From contig NZ_AP022582.1 in the NCBI RefSeq assembly GCF_010731595.1, forward strand, positions 1,550,001 through 1,614,000: DNA of 64,000 bases, written 5' to 3'. The notes under the pieces are model-generated. The model ran no database searches, had not been told where the DNA came from, and was given only the letters and a program-made list of their open reading frames with translations. Positions within the stretch are counted from its first letter, which is position 1; each line of letters starts with the position of its first letter. The stretch is from Mycobacterium seoulense. GTDB taxonomy: Bacteria; Actinomycetota; Actinomycetes; Mycobacteriales; Mycobacteriaceae. The translations under genes and the position numbers were made by a program. This document shows positions 20,378 to 29,873 of the stretch, in pieces.

Positions 20378-21406
20378 ATGGTCCCACCGCTGACGACCAC
20401 GACCATGCGCGCGTGGCGGGTGCGTCGTCCCGGACCGATGGACACCGACCCGCTCGAAGAGGTCACCGCCGACGTGCCGCGCCCCGGACCGTCGGAGTTG
20501 CTGGTCGCGGTGCGTGCCTGCGGGGTGTGCCGCACCGACCTCCACGTCACCGAGGGCGACCTGCCCGTGCACCGCGACCGTGTCACGCCCGGCCACGAGG
20601 TGGTGGGCGAGGTCGTCGAGGTGGGCCCCGAGGCCGGCGACGACTTCCGGGTGGGAGACCGGGTGGGCATCGCCTGGCTGCGCCACACCTGCGGCGTATG
20701 CAAATACTGCCGCCGGGGAGACGAGAATCTGTGCCCGCAGTCCCGCTATACCGGCTGGGACGCCGACGGCGGCTACGCCGAATTCGCCACGGTGCCCGCC
20801 GCTTTCGCGCATTCGCTGCCGACCGGTTACAGCGACGCCGAGTTGGCGCCGTTGTTGTGCGCCGGCATCATCGGATACCGCTCCCTGCTGCGCGCGGATC
20901 TGCCACCGGGCGGACGGCTAGGGCTCTACGGGTTCGGCGGAAGCGCCCACATCACCGCGCAGGTCGCGTTGGCGCAGGGCGCCGAAGTGCACGTGATGAC
21001 CCGCGGCGCCGAGGCGCGCGAACTGGCGATGCAGCTCGGCGCGGCGTCGGCGCAGGGCGCGGCCGACCCGCCACCGGTGCAGCTGGATGCGGCGATCCTG
21101 TTCGCGCCGGTCGGCGATCTGGTGCTGCCCGCGCTGGAAGCGCTGGACCGCGGCGGCACCTTGGCGATCGCCGGCATTCACCTGTCCGACATCCCGCCGC
21201 TGAACTACCAGCGTCACCTGTTCCAGGAACGCCAGGTCCGCTCGGTCACGTCCAACACCCGGGCGGACGCGCGGGCGTTCCTCGATTTCGCGGGCGAGCA
21301 CCACATCGAGGTGACCACGCCGGAATACCCGCTGGGCCAGGCGGATCGCGCGCTGAGCGACCTGAGCGCGGGCCGCATCGCCGGCGCGGCCGTGCTGTTG
21401 GTGTGA
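20378..21406 (+). CDS. adhA: Zinc-dependent alcohol dehydrogenase AdhA
   Basis: This is a 342-residue medium-chain dehydrogenase. Catalytic-zinc ligands are CGVCRTDLH (Cys near 48) and GHEVVGEV (His near 71). The structural-zinc cluster is [15 protein letters not shown] (about 105-119). The cofactor fold reads [21 protein letters not shown] near 182-202. It oxidises alcohols or reduces aldehydes with NAD(P); the natural substrate is uncertain. The counterpart is M. tuberculosis Rv1862. The start is taken at 20378, 6 nt after a -10-like CATGAT (leaderless); the ATG at 20405 (MRAWRV) is a possible alternative. It converges on the CPBP gene with a shared hairpin. Confidence 0.9.
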   Translation: MVPPLTTTTMRAWRVRRPGPMDTDPLEEVTADVPRPGPSELLVAVRACGVCRTDLHVTEGDLPVHRDRVTPGHEVVGEVVEVGPEAGDDFRVGDRVGIAWLRHTCGVCKYCRRGDENLCPQSRYTGWDADGGYAEFATVPAAFAHSLPTGYSDAELAPLLCAGIIGYRSLLRADLPPGGRLGLYGFGGSAHITAQVALAQGAEVHVMTRGAEARELAMQLGAASAQGAADPPPVQLDAAILFAPVGDLVLPALEALDRGGTLAIAGIHLSDIPPLNYQRHLFQERQVRSVTSNTRADARAFLDFAGEHHIEVTTPEYPLGQADRALSDLSAGRIAGAAVLLV

Positions 21407-21423
21407 CGGCCCTCAGGCCGTCA
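21404..21423. terminator. Bidirectional hairpin overlapping two stop codons
   Basis: TGACGGCC and its perfect complement GGCCGTCA enclose the loop CTCA. The adhA stop codon is the first three bases of the left arm, and the stop of the convergent CPBP gene is in the loop, so both genes end within this 20-base element. Confidence 0.65.
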
Positions 21424-22174
21424 GGTGCCAGACCAGGGCGGCGGCCAGTGCCCCGAGCCCGTTCAGGGACCAGTGCAGTGCGATCGGTGCGATCAGGCTG
21501 CCGCTGCGGCGGCGCAGCCAGCTGAAGACGAAGCCGGCCGCCCCGGTGGCCAGCACGGCTCCGGTCACCCCGGCCAGCATCCCGACGATGCCGCCGCCGA
21601 ACAGCCGGGTGAAGCCGACGTTGCTGCTGGTGAGCCCGAGCGACGTCGCGACATGCCACAGGCCGAACAGCAGGGACCCCGCCAGCGCGACCCCGCGGAA
21701 ACCCCAGGCCCGGTGCAACGCACCGTGCAGGACGCCGCGGAAGGCCAGTTCCTCCGGGATCACGGTTTGCAGCGGGATGATGACCATCGAGGCGATCAGC
21801 GCGCCGGAGACGGTGGCATAGCGGTGGTTCAGGAACATCGGCCGCGTGATGGGGAGCAGCACACCGATGGCGATCACCGAAGCGACGACGACGACCGCGG
21901 CCAGCGCGTAGCCCAGCCCCGACTTCCAGTGTTCGCGCCCCAGGCCCAGGTCGGCCCAGTCCAGACCGTTGGCGCGCATCAGGAACACCAGGCCGATTGC
22001 GGCGGCGGGAACGACGGCGATGCCCGCCCACGGCGTGGTGAAGTGCGCGACCAGGTTGGTGAGCACCAGCACGACCACGACGACGGCGATGTCGAGATGG
22101 ATCCGGAACCTGTGCAGCGCCCAGAGCTGCGAGAGCACCGGATGGGTGCCGGCTGTCCCGGTGTCGTCAAGCAT
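21413..22174 (-). CDS. CPBP-family intramembrane metalloprotease-like protein (Rv1863c-like)
   Basis: The protein is 253 residues with about seven predicted membrane helices (IHLDIAVVVVVLVLTNLVA, IAVVPAAAIGLVFLMR, ALAAVVVVASVIAIGVLLP and others). The CPBP/ABI signature is PEELAFRGVLHGAL at about residues 142-155 (paired Glu plus Arg), with FGLWHVATS near 170 supplying the His. These residues form the membrane-embedded active site of CAAX-type proteases, so it is probably active; the substrate is unknown. It corresponds to M. tuberculosis Rv1863c (256). Confidence 0.87.
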   Translation of the reverse strand: MLDDTGTAGTHPVLSQLWALHRFRIHLDIAVVVVVLVLTNLVAHFTTPWAGIAVVPAAAIGLVFLMRANGLDWADLGLGREHWKSGLGYALAAVVVVASVIAIGVLLPITRPMFLNHRYATVSGALIASMVIIPLQTVIPEELAFRGVLHGALHRAWGFRGVALAGSLLFGLWHVATSLGLTSSNVGFTRLFGGGIVGMLAGVTGAVLATGAAGFVFSWLRRRSGSLIAPIALHWSLNGLGALAAALVWHLTA

Positions 22175-22214
22175 CCGGCCAGTCTACCGGCGCGCCCCGC
22201 CCCCGACTCGGTTC

Positions 22215-22276
22215 GCCGAGATTGCCGCCGCGGTTGTGTTCGCACAACGAAGGACACCCGTCACGGCAATCTCGGC
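22215..22276. repeat. Long-loop inverted repeat (copy 1) with nested hairpin
   Basis: Perfect 13-base arms GCCGAGATTGCCG (22215-22227) and CGGCAATCTCGGC (22264-22276) flank a 36-base loop. The loop holds a second perfect hairpin, GTTGTG-TTCG-CACAAC (22233-22248). The same outer arms recur at 42873-42932. It lies between the phosphoketolase stop and the CPBP gene start and may end the phosphoketolase transcript. Confidence 0.7.
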
Positions 22277-22303
22277 AAAACGGGTCCGCCCGCCCGGTCC
22301 AGA

Positions 22304-24676
22304 TCACTCCGGGTCCCAGGTCCAGCCGGCGATCTGCGGGTCGTCCTCGCCGTGCTCGCGGGTGTAGGCACGCGCGGCGAGCCGGGCGTCGACCATGCGC
22401 TGGCGCAGCACGGCGGCCCGGCTGGCCAGCCCGTCGACCCGGTCGATGACGTCCATGACCAGGTGGAACCTGTCGAGGTCGTTGAGCATGACCATGTCGA
22501 ACGGGGTCGTCGTGGTGCCGCGCTCCTTGAACCCGCGCACGTGGATGTGCGGGTGGTTGGTGCGGCGGTAGGTGAGCCGGTGGATCAGCCACGGGTAGCC
22601 GTGGTAGGCGAAGACGACGGGTTTGTCGCGGGTGAACAGCGCGTCGAACTCCCGGTCGGGCAAGCCGTGCGGGTGTTCGGATTCCGGCTGCAGCCGCATC
22701 AGGTCGACGACGTTGGCCACCCGGACCGCCAGCTCAGGCAATTCGCGTCGCAGGATGTCGGCGGCGGCCAGGATTTCCAGCGTCGGGATGTCCCCGGCGC
22801 AGGCCAGCACCACGTCGGGCTCGGCGGTCGCGGTGCTCGCCCACGGCCAGATGCCAACGCCGCGCGCGCAGTGCGCGATCGCCTGGTCCATGTCCAGGTA
22901 GGCCAGCGCCGGTTGCTTGCCGGCGACGATGACGTTGACGTAGTTGCGGCTGCGCAGGCAATGGTCGGCGACCGACAGCAGCGTGTTGCCGTCCGGCGGC
23001 AGGTACACGCGCGTCAACTCGGCTCTCTTGTTGGCCACCAGGTCGATGAAGCCGGGGTCCTGGTGCGACGCGCCGTTGTGATCCTGGCGCCACACGTGCG
23101 AGGAGAGCAGGTAGTTCAGCGACGCGATCGGCCGCCGCCACGGCAGCTCCCGGCTGGTGGCCAGCCACTTGGCGTGCTGGTTGAGCATCGAGTCGACGAT
23201 GTGGACGAACGCCTCGTAGCAGTTGAACAGGCCGTGGCGCCCGGTCAGCAGGTAGCCCTCCAGCCAGCCCTGGCACAGGTGCTCGGAGAGCACCTCCATC
23301 ACCCGGCCGTCCGCGGCCAGGTTCTCGTCGTCGGGCCCGAGCTCGGAGAGCCAGACCTTGGCCGTCGACCCGTACACCGCGTCCAGCCGGTTGGAGGCGG
23401 TCTCGTCGGGGCCCATCAGCCGGAATCGGTCCATGTTGCGGGCGATCACGTCGCGCAGGAAGGTGCCAAGCACCCGGGTCGCCTCGTGGGTCTCGGCGGC
23501 CGGCCGCGACACCGGCACGGCGTAGTCGCGGAAGTCGGGCAGGTCGAGGTCGTGCAGCAGCAGGCCCCCGTTGGCGTGCGGGCTGGCGCTCATCCGGCGG
23601 TCACCGCTGGGGGCCAACGCCCGCAGCTCCGCGCGCAGCCTGCCGTCGCCGTCGAACAGCTCCTCGGGCCGGTAGCTGCGCAGCCACTCCTCGAGCTGCG
23701 CTCGGTGCTGAGGATTGTCGTGCGTCTCGGCCAGCGGAACCTGATGCGCCCGCCAGGTGCCCTCGACCTTCTTGCCGTCCACCACTTTTGGGCCGGTCCA
23801 GCCCTTGGGGGTGCGCAGCACGATCATCGGCCAGACGGGCCGCGGCGTCTGGTTGCCGCTGCGCGCGGCGTCCTGGATGGCCGCGATGTCGTCGAAGGCG
23901 TCGTCGAGCGCGGCGGCCAGCTGCTGATGCACGTCGGCGGGGTCGTCACCGGCGACCGTGATGGGCCGGTAGCCGTAGCCGCGCAGCAACGCCTCGAGTT
24001 CTGGGTGGGGGATGCGCGCCAGCACCGTGGGGTTGGCGATCTTGTAGCCGTTGAGCTGCAGGATGGGCAGCACCGCGCCGTCGGTGACGGGGTTGAGGAA
24101 CTTGTTGGAATGCCAGCTGGCGGCCAGCGGCCCGGTCTCGGCCTCGCCGTCGCCGATCACACAGGCCACCACCAGGTCCGGGTTGTCGAAGGCCGCGCCG
24201 TAGGCGTGCACCAGCGCGTAGCCCAGTTCACCGCCCTCGTGGATGGAGCCGGGCGTCTGGGCCGCGACATGGCTGGGGATGCCGCCGGGAAAAGAGAACT
24301 GCCGGAACAACTTTCGCAGTCCCTCGCGGTCTTCCTCGATGCCGGTGTACACCTCGCTGTAGGTGCCCTCGAGATAGGCGTTGGCGACCAGCGCCGGGCC
24401 GCCGTGGCCGGGCCCGGTGACGTAGATGACGCTGGCGTCGCGGGCGCGGATGATCCGATTCAAGTGCGCGTAGATCAGGTTCAGCGCCGGGGTCGTGCCC
24501 CAATGGCCCAGCAGCCGCGGTTTGACGTGCTCCGGGGACAGCGGTTCGGACAGTAGCGGGTTGTCCAGCAGGTAGATCTGCCCGACCGACACGTAGTTGG
24601 CGGCGCGCCAGTACGCGTTGATCAAGTCGAGGTCGTTATCGGTCAGGGGAGCGGTGGTCTGGGTTTCTAGGCTCAC
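22304..24676 (-). CDS. xfp: Xylulose-5-phosphate/fructose-6-phosphate phosphoketolase
   Basis: This thiamine-diphosphate enzyme cleaves xylulose 5-phosphate (and often fructose 6-phosphate) with phosphate into acetyl phosphate plus a shorter sugar phosphate. The 790-residue length is typical. N-terminal blocks [27 protein letters not shown] are split family markers; [17 protein letters not shown] lies near 86-102, [17 protein letters not shown] near 145-161, and the ThDP/Mg2+ motif [19 protein letters not shown] near 176-194. It has no sugar-pathway neighbours here; acetate kinase/phosphotransacetylase would be needed elsewhere. As I recall, M. tuberculosis lacks this gene. It sits between the counterparts of Rv1863c and Rv1865c, so it is accessory at this site. 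Confidence 0.94.
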   Translation of the reverse strand: MSLETQTTAPLTDNDLDLINAYWRAANYVSVGQIYLLDNPLLSEPLSPEHVKPRLLGHWGTTPALNLIYAHLNRIIRARDASVIYVTGPGHGGPALVANAYLEGTYSEVYTGIEEDREGLRKLFRQFSFPGGIPSHVAAQTPGSIHEGGELGYALVHAYGAAFDNPDLVVACVIGDGEAETGPLAASWHSNKFLNPVTDGAVLPILQLNGYKIANPTVLARIPHPELEALLRGYGYRPITVAGDDPADVHQQLAAALDDAFDDIAAIQDAARSGNQTPRPVWPMIVLRTPKGWTGPKVVDGKKVEGTWRAHQVPLAETHDNPQHRAQLEEWLRSYRPEELFDGDGRLRAELRALAPSGDRRMSASPHANGGLLLHDLDLPDFRDYAVPVSRPAAETHEATRVLGTFLRDVIARNMDRFRLMGPDETASNRLDAVYGSTAKVWLSELGPDDENLAADGRVMEVLSEHLCQGWLEGYLLTGRHGLFNCYEAFVHIVDSMLNQHAKWLATSRELPWRRPIASLNYLLSSHVWRQDHNGASHQDPGFIDLVANKRAELTRVYLPPDGNTLLSVADHCLRSRNYVNVIVAGKQPALAYLDMDQAIAHCARGVGIWPWASTATAEPDVVLACAGDIPTLEILAAADILRRELPELAVRVANVVDLMRLQPESEHPHGLPDREFDALFTRDKPVVFAYHGYPWLIHRLTYRRTNHPHIHVRGFKERGTTTTPFDMVMLNDLDRFHLVMDVIDRVDGLASRAAVLRQRMVDARLAARAYTREHGEDDPQIAGWTWDPE

Positions 24677-24722
24677 CCCGCCGATTGTCCGCGCCTGCGG
24701 TGAACGCCGCCCGACGCGGCGC

Positions 24723-25571
24723 TCACTCTTCGCCGCGGGCCCGCGCCTCGTAGGCCCTGCGCTTCTCGGTATCGACGTGATCGGTGAAGACGTGCTCGCC
24801 GCCGAGCACGCGGTTCAGCCCCTCAGACAGCGCCCGTGGCATGAACTTCTGCGACGCGATGATCGCGCCGGCCGTCTTGGTGACCCGGACTCGCGGCCGC
24901 GGATGGGCGACCAGTTTGACGATCGCCTCGGCGATGTCGGCCGGCTCCGCGTTTTTGATGCCCTTGGCCCCGGACGTCCCGGCGATCAATTCGGTGTTCA
25001 CGAACGTGGGCATGACGACCGAGAACTTCACGCCCGCGCGGCGGTGCTCGATCCGGGCGGCATCGGTGAACCCGATCACCGCGTGCTTGCTGGCGCAGTA
25101 GGTGGCGGCACCCGCGATGTACGTCTCCCCGGCCAGCGAGGCGACGTTGATGACATGGCCGGATCCGCGGGGGACCATCCGCTGGGCCGCCAGCTTGCTG
25201 CCCAGGATCACGCCGTAGACGTTGATGTCGAGGACGCGCCGGGTCACGGCGTCCGGCTCGTCGACGATCCGGCCGAGCGGCATGATGCCGGCGTTGTTGA
25301 CCAGCACGTCGATCGGGCCGAGCTGGCGCTCGACCTCGTCCAGGAAGTCCGAGAACGAATGCGGGTCGGTGACGTCGAGTTTGCCGTAGACATCCAGGCC
25401 GAGCGCGGCGCCGGATTCCTTCACCCGCACCTCGTCGACGTCGCCGATCGCCACTTTCGCGCCGAGATTGTGTAGCGCGGTGGCGGTGGCCAGCCCGATG
25501 CCCCGGGCGCCGCCGGTGATCACGATGACCTTGCCACCGACCTTCAGCCCAATCGATGCCGCGTCTGCCAT
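24723..25571 (-). CDS. Short-chain dehydrogenase/reductase (Rv1865c-like)
   Basis: This is a 282-residue classical SDR. The cofactor motif TGGARGIG is at about residues 16-23, NNAG(IMPLGR) near 92, and the catalytic tetrad includes Ser in NVASLAGE and YCASKHAV (Tyr and Lys, about 154-158). The C-terminal extension ([17 protein letters not shown]) is usual in this mycobacterial group. The ATG at 25571 follows GGAGGG; an ATG 11 codons upstream lacks such a site. The substrate is unknown. It is divergent from the GNAT gene. Confidence 0.85.
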   Translation of the reverse strand: MADAASIGLKVGGKVIVITGGARGIGLATATALHNLGAKVAIGDVDEVRVKESGAALGLDVYGKLDVTDPHSFSDFLDEVERQLGPIDVLVNNAGIMPLGRIVDEPDAVTRRVLDINVYGVILGSKLAAQRMVPRGSGHVINVASLAGETYIAGAATYCASKHAVIGFTDAARIEHRRAGVKFSVVMPTFVNTELIAGTSGAKGIKNAEPADIAEAIVKLVAHPRPRVRVTKTAGAIIASQKFMPRALSEGLNRVLGGEHVFTDHVDTEKRRAYEARARGEE

Positions 25572-25649
25572 TGCCGTACCCTCCGGATTCTTGACGGGTG
25601 TCAACAGGGCAATCTACGCCGCGCGACAAACCGTCCCGCCCAGCACGTC

Positions 25650-25655
25650 CATACT
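25650..25655 (+). promoter_or_regulatory. -10 hexamer for a leaderless GNAT mRNA
   Basis: CATACT ends 6 nt before the ATG at 25662. Confidence 0.4.
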
Positions 25656-25661
25656 GCGACG

Positions 25662-26171
25662 ATGACCGAGGTGCGGGCGGCGGTCCCGGCGGATGCCTAC
25701 GAGGTGGCCGGCCTGCACGCGCGGTCTTGGCGGGTGGCGTACCGGGGGCTCATCGCCCAGGACTACCTGGAGAGCCTCAGCGCGGAGGCGTTGGTCAACC
25801 GTTACACCTTCGGCCGCATCGGGTTAGGTATGCCGTCCACCCTGGTCGCGGTCGACGGGTCGGCGATTCGCGGTTTCGCCACCACGGGCCTGTGCCGCAA
25901 CAGCGACTTGCCGAACTTCGGTGAGCTGATGGCGCTCTACGTCGACCCGGCCCATGAGGCAACGGGCGTGGGGCGTCTGCTCATGTCGGCCGCCCGGGGG
26001 CGGTTGCGGTCGGTCGGGGTGACGGGCGCGGTGCTGTGGGTGCTGGATGCGAACACCCGCGCCCGGCGCTTCTACCAGCGCGACGGCTGGTGGCCCGACG
26101 GGGCTTGCCGCGCAGCGGCATTCGGCAACGAAACGCTGCGACTGGTGCGTTATCGGCTACAGCCGGTGTAG
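25662..26171 (+). CDS. GNAT-family N-acetyltransferase
   Basis: The protein is 169 residues. The N-terminal segment VRAAVPADAYEVAGLHARSWRVAYRGLI is the usual opening of stand-alone GNATs. The acetyl-CoA-binding motif A is YVDPAHEATGVGRLLMSAARGRL at about residues 92-114, with the pyrophosphate loop (V)GVGRLL. Motif B LWVLDANTRARRFYQRDGW follows. The acceptor (amine, peptide or antibiotic) cannot be told. It converges on the DUF427 gene with 14 bases between stops. No counterpart at this position in M. tuberculosis is known to me. Confidence 0.82.
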   Translation: MTEVRAAVPADAYEVAGLHARSWRVAYRGLIAQDYLESLSAEALVNRYTFGRIGLGMPSTLVAVDGSAIRGFATTGLCRNSDLPNFGELMALYVDPAHEATGVGRLLMSAARGRLRSVGVTGAVLWVLDANTRARRFYQRDGWWPDGACRAAAFGNETLRLVRYRLQPV

Positions 26172-26185
26172 CGCAGGCGGCGCCA

Positions 26186-26683
26186 TCACCAACCCACCGA
26201 ACCGGGACCGCCTTTGAACGGGCCGGTCACCCAGCTGGTGATCCAGCCACCGTAGAAACCGCCGGGCTGGGGCACGACGACCTCTCCGTTGACCGTGCAG
26301 CGGTCGACGTCGCCGGCCATGATCGCGACCGCCCCGGCGATCGGTTCGAACCCGGGCGTTGGGTCCAGATAGCTCCAGGCGGATTTCGGGGCGACGACGC
26401 CGCCGCCGATCAGGTCGTAATACGTCGCGCGGCCTTTCCATTCGCACCAAGAGCTCCCGGACGTCTCGCGCAGGGCCCCTTCGACAAAAGCGTCGCGCGG
26501 GAGGTAATACGCCGGCGGATGACTGGTCTCGAGCACCCGCCAGGAGCGGCCGGTGGATGCGATGACTTCGCCACCCAACTCGACGGTGATCGCACCGGTG
26601 AACGGCTCGACGCGGGGTGGGCGCGGATAGTCCCATACCGACTCCCTCGGGGGTCCGGCGTGTGTTGGGTCTGTTCGGCTCAT
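26186..26683 (-). CDS. DUF427 domain protein
   Basis: The protein is 165 residues. A DUF427 fold is recognisable from RVEPFTGAITVELGGEVIAST, the VLETSHPPAYYLPRDAF block at about 50-66 and CEWKGRATYYDL near 80-91, all hallmarks of the family. The C terminus is rich in Gly and aromatic residues (GGFYGGWITSWVTGPFKGG). The family is widespread in actinobacteria and fungi without an assigned reaction. It is cytosolic by prediction. There is no operon partner; the upstream 323 bases are non-coding. Confidence 0.82.
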   Translation of the reverse strand: MSRTDPTHAGPPRESVWDYPRPPRVEPFTGAITVELGGEVIASTGRSWRVLETSHPPAYYLPRDAFVEGALRETSGSSWCEWKGRATYYDLIGGGVVAPKSAWSYLDPTPGFEPIAGAVAIMAGDVDRCTVNGEVVVPQPGGFYGGWITSWVTGPFKGGPGSVGW

Positions 26684-27006
26684 CTGGCGTTTGCCTGATC
26701 AAGGATCGACGGGCTAACGAGTCCACGAGAACTCTTGCGGCCAGTTGGGCTGCTGCGGTTCATCGCTCGATCAGACTCGTGACGGCGCCATCGGTCTCGG
26801 TCACTTCGCCTCCTCTGCAGCTCCTGTCCATCGTCCAGCGTAGAGCCGCCGTGGCCTCGCCTATCCCCAACGAGGTCCAAGCGCTGGTCCGTGGGCTGAC
26901 CATCCGATTCCGATCCGACTATTTGGGAGAAAGACTCACAGGCTGCACAGCGATTGTCATGCGATGGCCGACTCGTACATCATCGCGCCGGGCGCGGCCC
27001 CTAGAG
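26684..27006. other. Intergenic region without recognised gene
   Basis: It lies between the DUF427 start and the stop of the secreted phosphoesterase, both on the minus strand. Base composition is somewhat less GC-rich than the flanks. Open frames here on the plus strand run on into the phosphoesterase antisense and resemble no protein. No strong hairpin was found; it presumably holds the DUF427 promoter. Confidence 0.4.
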
Positions 27007-28623
27007 CTATGGCGTCCAGTATTCGTTCATCGGCTGGGCGTACTTGTCGTTGTTGGTGAGACGGGGGAGCTGGAAGGAGTCCTCGATGGTGCGCAGCAGG
27101 CTGTAGTGATTGTTGTGCGCGGCGGCCACCAGATGTCCTTGACGCATACCGGAATTCGGCGACGGGATGACGATCATGGGGATGTGGTTGCCCTCGTTGC
27201 CGAGAGTCAGCGACAGGTTGTTGAAGTCCTCGTCCCAGGTGATGAAGATGGCGCTGCGCTGCGTCTGGAACGCGGGCGAATTCACGATCGTGGGCAACAC
27301 CTGCTGCAGAAACCGGTCACCGGCCTTGATGTTGTACTGATGGGACGTGAGCTCACTGCCGACGAAGCGCAGGTTGATCGGTCCCTCCATGTTGTTGTTT
27401 TCGTCCGCGGCGAACCACACGAAGTTCGGGGTGGTCGAGGCCGATGCGAGGTCAGTGGCCATCCGCGTCAGGGGCAGCACGTGTGCCTGGCAGCGGGCGG
27501 CATTGGAGACGATGTCGTGGAAGGCGAGAAATGGTAGTTCGCCGGGGGTGTAGGGACCGCTGGACGCGGTAGCGCAGGGGGTGGGCATGGACTGCTCGTA
27601 GCTGGCCCACGTTTTGCCCGCCGCCTCGAGGGAGTCGGCAAGGTTCGGCGCATCGAAGCAGTTCATTTCGCAGTTGTAGTTGGCCCCGAAATCGGATCCC
27701 CCGAGGATCGGGTAGTAATTGGGCAGGCTCGGGTGCGTCAGCGCGAAGTAGTTGGACCCGTATCCGTAGGAGCTGATGAGGCTGTTGATGTACGGCGCAT
27801 TGGGGCTGCCCACAACGTCTTTCACGCCGTGGTTTTCCATGTAGACCAGAAACACGTGGTCGAGGGGCCCGACGGTCGAGTTGGGCGGCGTGGGTGGCGG
27901 CGGGGCGGGCAGGGGGGCGCCGATGGTGAACGAGAGGTTGTCGGCGTACGAGTGGTTATAGGCGCCGCCCGCCCAGTGGGTGTCCTTGAAGGTGACGGTG
28001 ACGCGTGCGCTGCGGGTGCCCGCCGGGATCGTCCCGGTGGTCTCGCGTGGGAACAGCTCGGTCTGAAACCCGCGCTGGAGTATGGAGACCGGCCCGATTG
28101 TGCCTGTGCCCAAAGGCAATTGGCTGGCGGCCAGGAAGTCGACGGTGGCCGATGCCTCGGACAGTTCCAGCCTGTTGCCGCCCAGCCAGCCACTCAGCGT
28201 GTAGGGTACGGCGCCGCCGTCGATGGCCCCCGCGGCGCCGCTCAGGTCGACGACCTGAGTGATGGTGGACGTCGCCACGTTGCCGCCGCCGAAATACTGC
28301 GCGCCGCCGTCGGGCGGGCCGTGCTGGGCGGAGGGGAATGCCAGGAACTTCGGCATGGTCGGGCCTGGCGACCCCAGCGGCGACGGCAACCGGACCAGGG
28401 TGTTGTATTTGATCACCGTCGGCGTGCCGGTCACGGCCCAGCCCGGGATCGTCACCCCGCTGTAGCCCGACAATGACGGATCACCCAGCTCGGCACCGGG
28501 ATTGACCAACAGATTCGGGCTCATGGTGGCGGCCGCGACCGCTCTGGGTGCGGCGAACGTCGACAGCACCAGCATGGCAGCCCCGACGGTGGCGCCGGCC
28601 ACCCGACAAAGGCGACAGAACAT
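27007..28623 (-). CDS. Secreted phosphoesterase (acid phosphatase/phospholipase C-like family)
   Basis: The protein is 538 residues. A signal peptide covers about 1-31 (cleavage near AVAAA). Residues about 36-235 look like a beta-sandwich, galactose-binding-type domain (NLLVNPGAELGDPS, ADNLSFTIG). A Pro-rich linker precedes the PF04185-type phosphoesterase domain from about 248, with the metal-site block YMENHGVKDVVG, then FALTHPSLPNYYPILGG, FITWDEDFNN and NEGNHIPMIVI, and a His-rich HNNHYSLLRTIEDS near the end. It probably hydrolyses phosphomonoesters or phospholipid head groups outside the membrane; the substrate is unknown. Start has AGAGGTGA upstream. It neighbours a UppP-type phosphatase. 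Confidence 0.85.
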   Translation of the reverse strand: MFCRLCRVAGATVGAAMLVLSTFAAPRAVAAATMSPNLLVNPGAELGDPSLSGYSGVTIPGWAVTGTPTVIKYNTLVRLPSPLGSPGPTMPKFLAFPSAQHGPPDGGAQYFGGGNVATSTITQVVDLSGAAGAIDGGAVPYTLSGWLGGNRLELSEASATVDFLAASQLPLGTGTIGPVSILQRGFQTELFPRETTGTIPAGTRSARVTVTFKDTHWAGGAYNHSYADNLSFTIGAPLPAPPPPTPPNSTVGPLDHVFLVYMENHGVKDVVGSPNAPYINSLISSYGYGSNYFALTHPSLPNYYPILGGSDFGANYNCEMNCFDAPNLADSLEAAGKTWASYEQSMPTPCATASSGPYTPGELPFLAFHDIVSNAARCQAHVLPLTRMATDLASASTTPNFVWFAADENNNMEGPINLRFVGSELTSHQYNIKAGDRFLQQVLPTIVNSPAFQTQRSAIFITWDEDFNNLSLTLGNEGNHIPMIVIPSPNSGMRQGHLVAAAHNNHYSLLRTIEDSFQLPRLTNNDKYAQPMNEYWTP

Positions 28624-28787
28624 TCAGGCATCACCTCTGTGGTTGAGACGCCGCGCATTGCTCCGTCGATGGTGAGCTACGCCACGCTCAGCACATATGC
28701 CCTTGCGCGAATCGATACCCAGCAGTTGCCATTTGGTGACCGAGTCGGTGACGCGATGTCATCGACACCGTGTACTGGATCGCCCCG

Positions 28788-29705
28788 TCAGCTGACCGCC
28801 AGCCACACCAGGCTGGCGCCGCCGGCCACCGCGCAATAGACGGCGAACGGGGTGAGGGTGCGGGTCTGGAAGTACCGCGTCAGAAACCGCACGGCGAGGT
28901 AGGCGCAGACGAACGACGCGACGCTACCGGCCAGCACCTGGCCGTGGATTCCGGTGGCGCTCGGGCCGAACAGTTCGGGAATCTTGTACACGCCGGCGGC
29001 CAGGATGATGGGCGTGGCCAACAGGAAGGAGAACCGGGCGGCGTCCTCGTGGGACAAGCCCCGCCACAGGCCGGCCACCATGGTGATGCCCGAGCGGCTG
29101 ATGCCCGGCAGCAGGGCCAGGATCTGCGCGGCGCCGATCAGGACGCCTCGGCGCAGGGGGAGTTGGGCCAGGCGATTGTCGACGGCCTCGCCGGTGTGCG
29201 CGGCTTTGTCGCCGGCCGGTTGGGCGTGGTCGGATTCGGGTGCGACGCGGCGGCGCAGCACTTCTCCCGCGTAGAGGGCGATGCCGTTGAGCAGCAGGAA
29301 GATCGCCGCCGGAACGGGCTTGCCGAGCGTGGTGCGGAAGGTCCGTTCCAGGACCAGTCCGGCCAGCCCGACCGGGATGGTGGCCCCCACGATCAGCCAG
29401 GCCAGCCGCTCGTCGGGGGTCTGGATCCGGCGATACCGCAACGACGACACGAATCCGGCAACGATGCGCAGCCAGTCCCGCCAAAAGAAGACCAGCAGCG
29501 CGGCCGCGGTGGCCACGTGCAGGCCGACGATGAAGGCAAGATAGGGCGATTCGGGGGCGGAGACGCTCAGGTCTTGGGCCCAGCGACCGCCGACCACCGC
29601 GGGCACCAACACCGCGTGCCCCAGGCTGGACACCGGGAACAGCTCGGTGACGCCCTGAAACGCGCCGACCACCACGGCCTCGATATAGGTCAAGTGCGCG
29701 CTCAT
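28788..29705 (-). CDS. UppP/BacA-family undecaprenyl-diphosphatase, variant motif
   Basis: The protein is 305 residues with about seven or eight membrane helices. It belongs to the family that dephosphorylates polyprenyl diphosphate to recycle the lipid carrier for peptidoglycan and arabinogalactan. Motif 1 reads QGVTELFPVSSLGH (about 17-30) where the usual form is QGxTEFLPISSSGH. Motif 2, LLPGISRSGITM, is intact near 199-210. The ATG at 29705 was preferred to an extension of 25 charged residues. Because the orthologue of the principal M. tuberculosis enzyme (Rv2136c) is expected elsewhere, this is probably a second UppP-like protein; the altered motif suggests a different polyprenyl or lipid diphosphate substrate (inference). 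Confidence 0.85.
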   Translation of the reverse strand: MSAHLTYIEAVVVGAFQGVTELFPVSSLGHAVLVPAVVGGRWAQDLSVSAPESPYLAFIVGLHVATAAALLVFFWRDWLRIVAGFVSSLRYRRIQTPDERLAWLIVGATIPVGLAGLVLERTFRTTLGKPVPAAIFLLLNGIALYAGEVLRRRVAPESDHAQPAGDKAAHTGEAVDNRLAQLPLRRGVLIGAAQILALLPGISRSGITMVAGLWRGLSHEDAARFSFLLATPIILAAGVYKIPELFGPSATGIHGQVLAGSVASFVCAYLAVRFLTRYFQTRTLTPFAVYCAVAGGASLVWLAVS

Positions 29706-29861
29706 CTGGGGTGCCTCCGTCGGATCGTTTTGGCGGATACGGCCGCGCCGATCGGCCTGTGACGATAGCCGACGGCGCATTCATCCACCCAATCAGCTTG
29801 CCCAGTTGGCTTTTTGGCCGGCGGCACAATAGTCGGCCCGTCCGGGCCCAGCACCGGCGGG

Positions 29862-29867
29862 TACGGT
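29862..29867 (+). promoter_or_regulatory. -10 hexamer for a leaderless CoA-transferase mRNA
   Basis: TACGGT ends 6 nt before the ATG at 29874 and helps choose that start over the ATG at 29814. Confidence 0.4.
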
Positions 29868-29873
29868 GTGCTG

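Noticed and set aside
21425..24556. 1043-codon plus-strand frame opposite the CPBP gene and phosphoketolase
   Set aside because: Runs antisense through two recognisable genes and an intergenic repeat; composition is typical of antisense GC-rich codon mirrors.
26617..27537. 306-codon plus-strand frame across the gap after DUF427
   Set aside because: Extends antisense into the phosphoesterase and resembles no protein.
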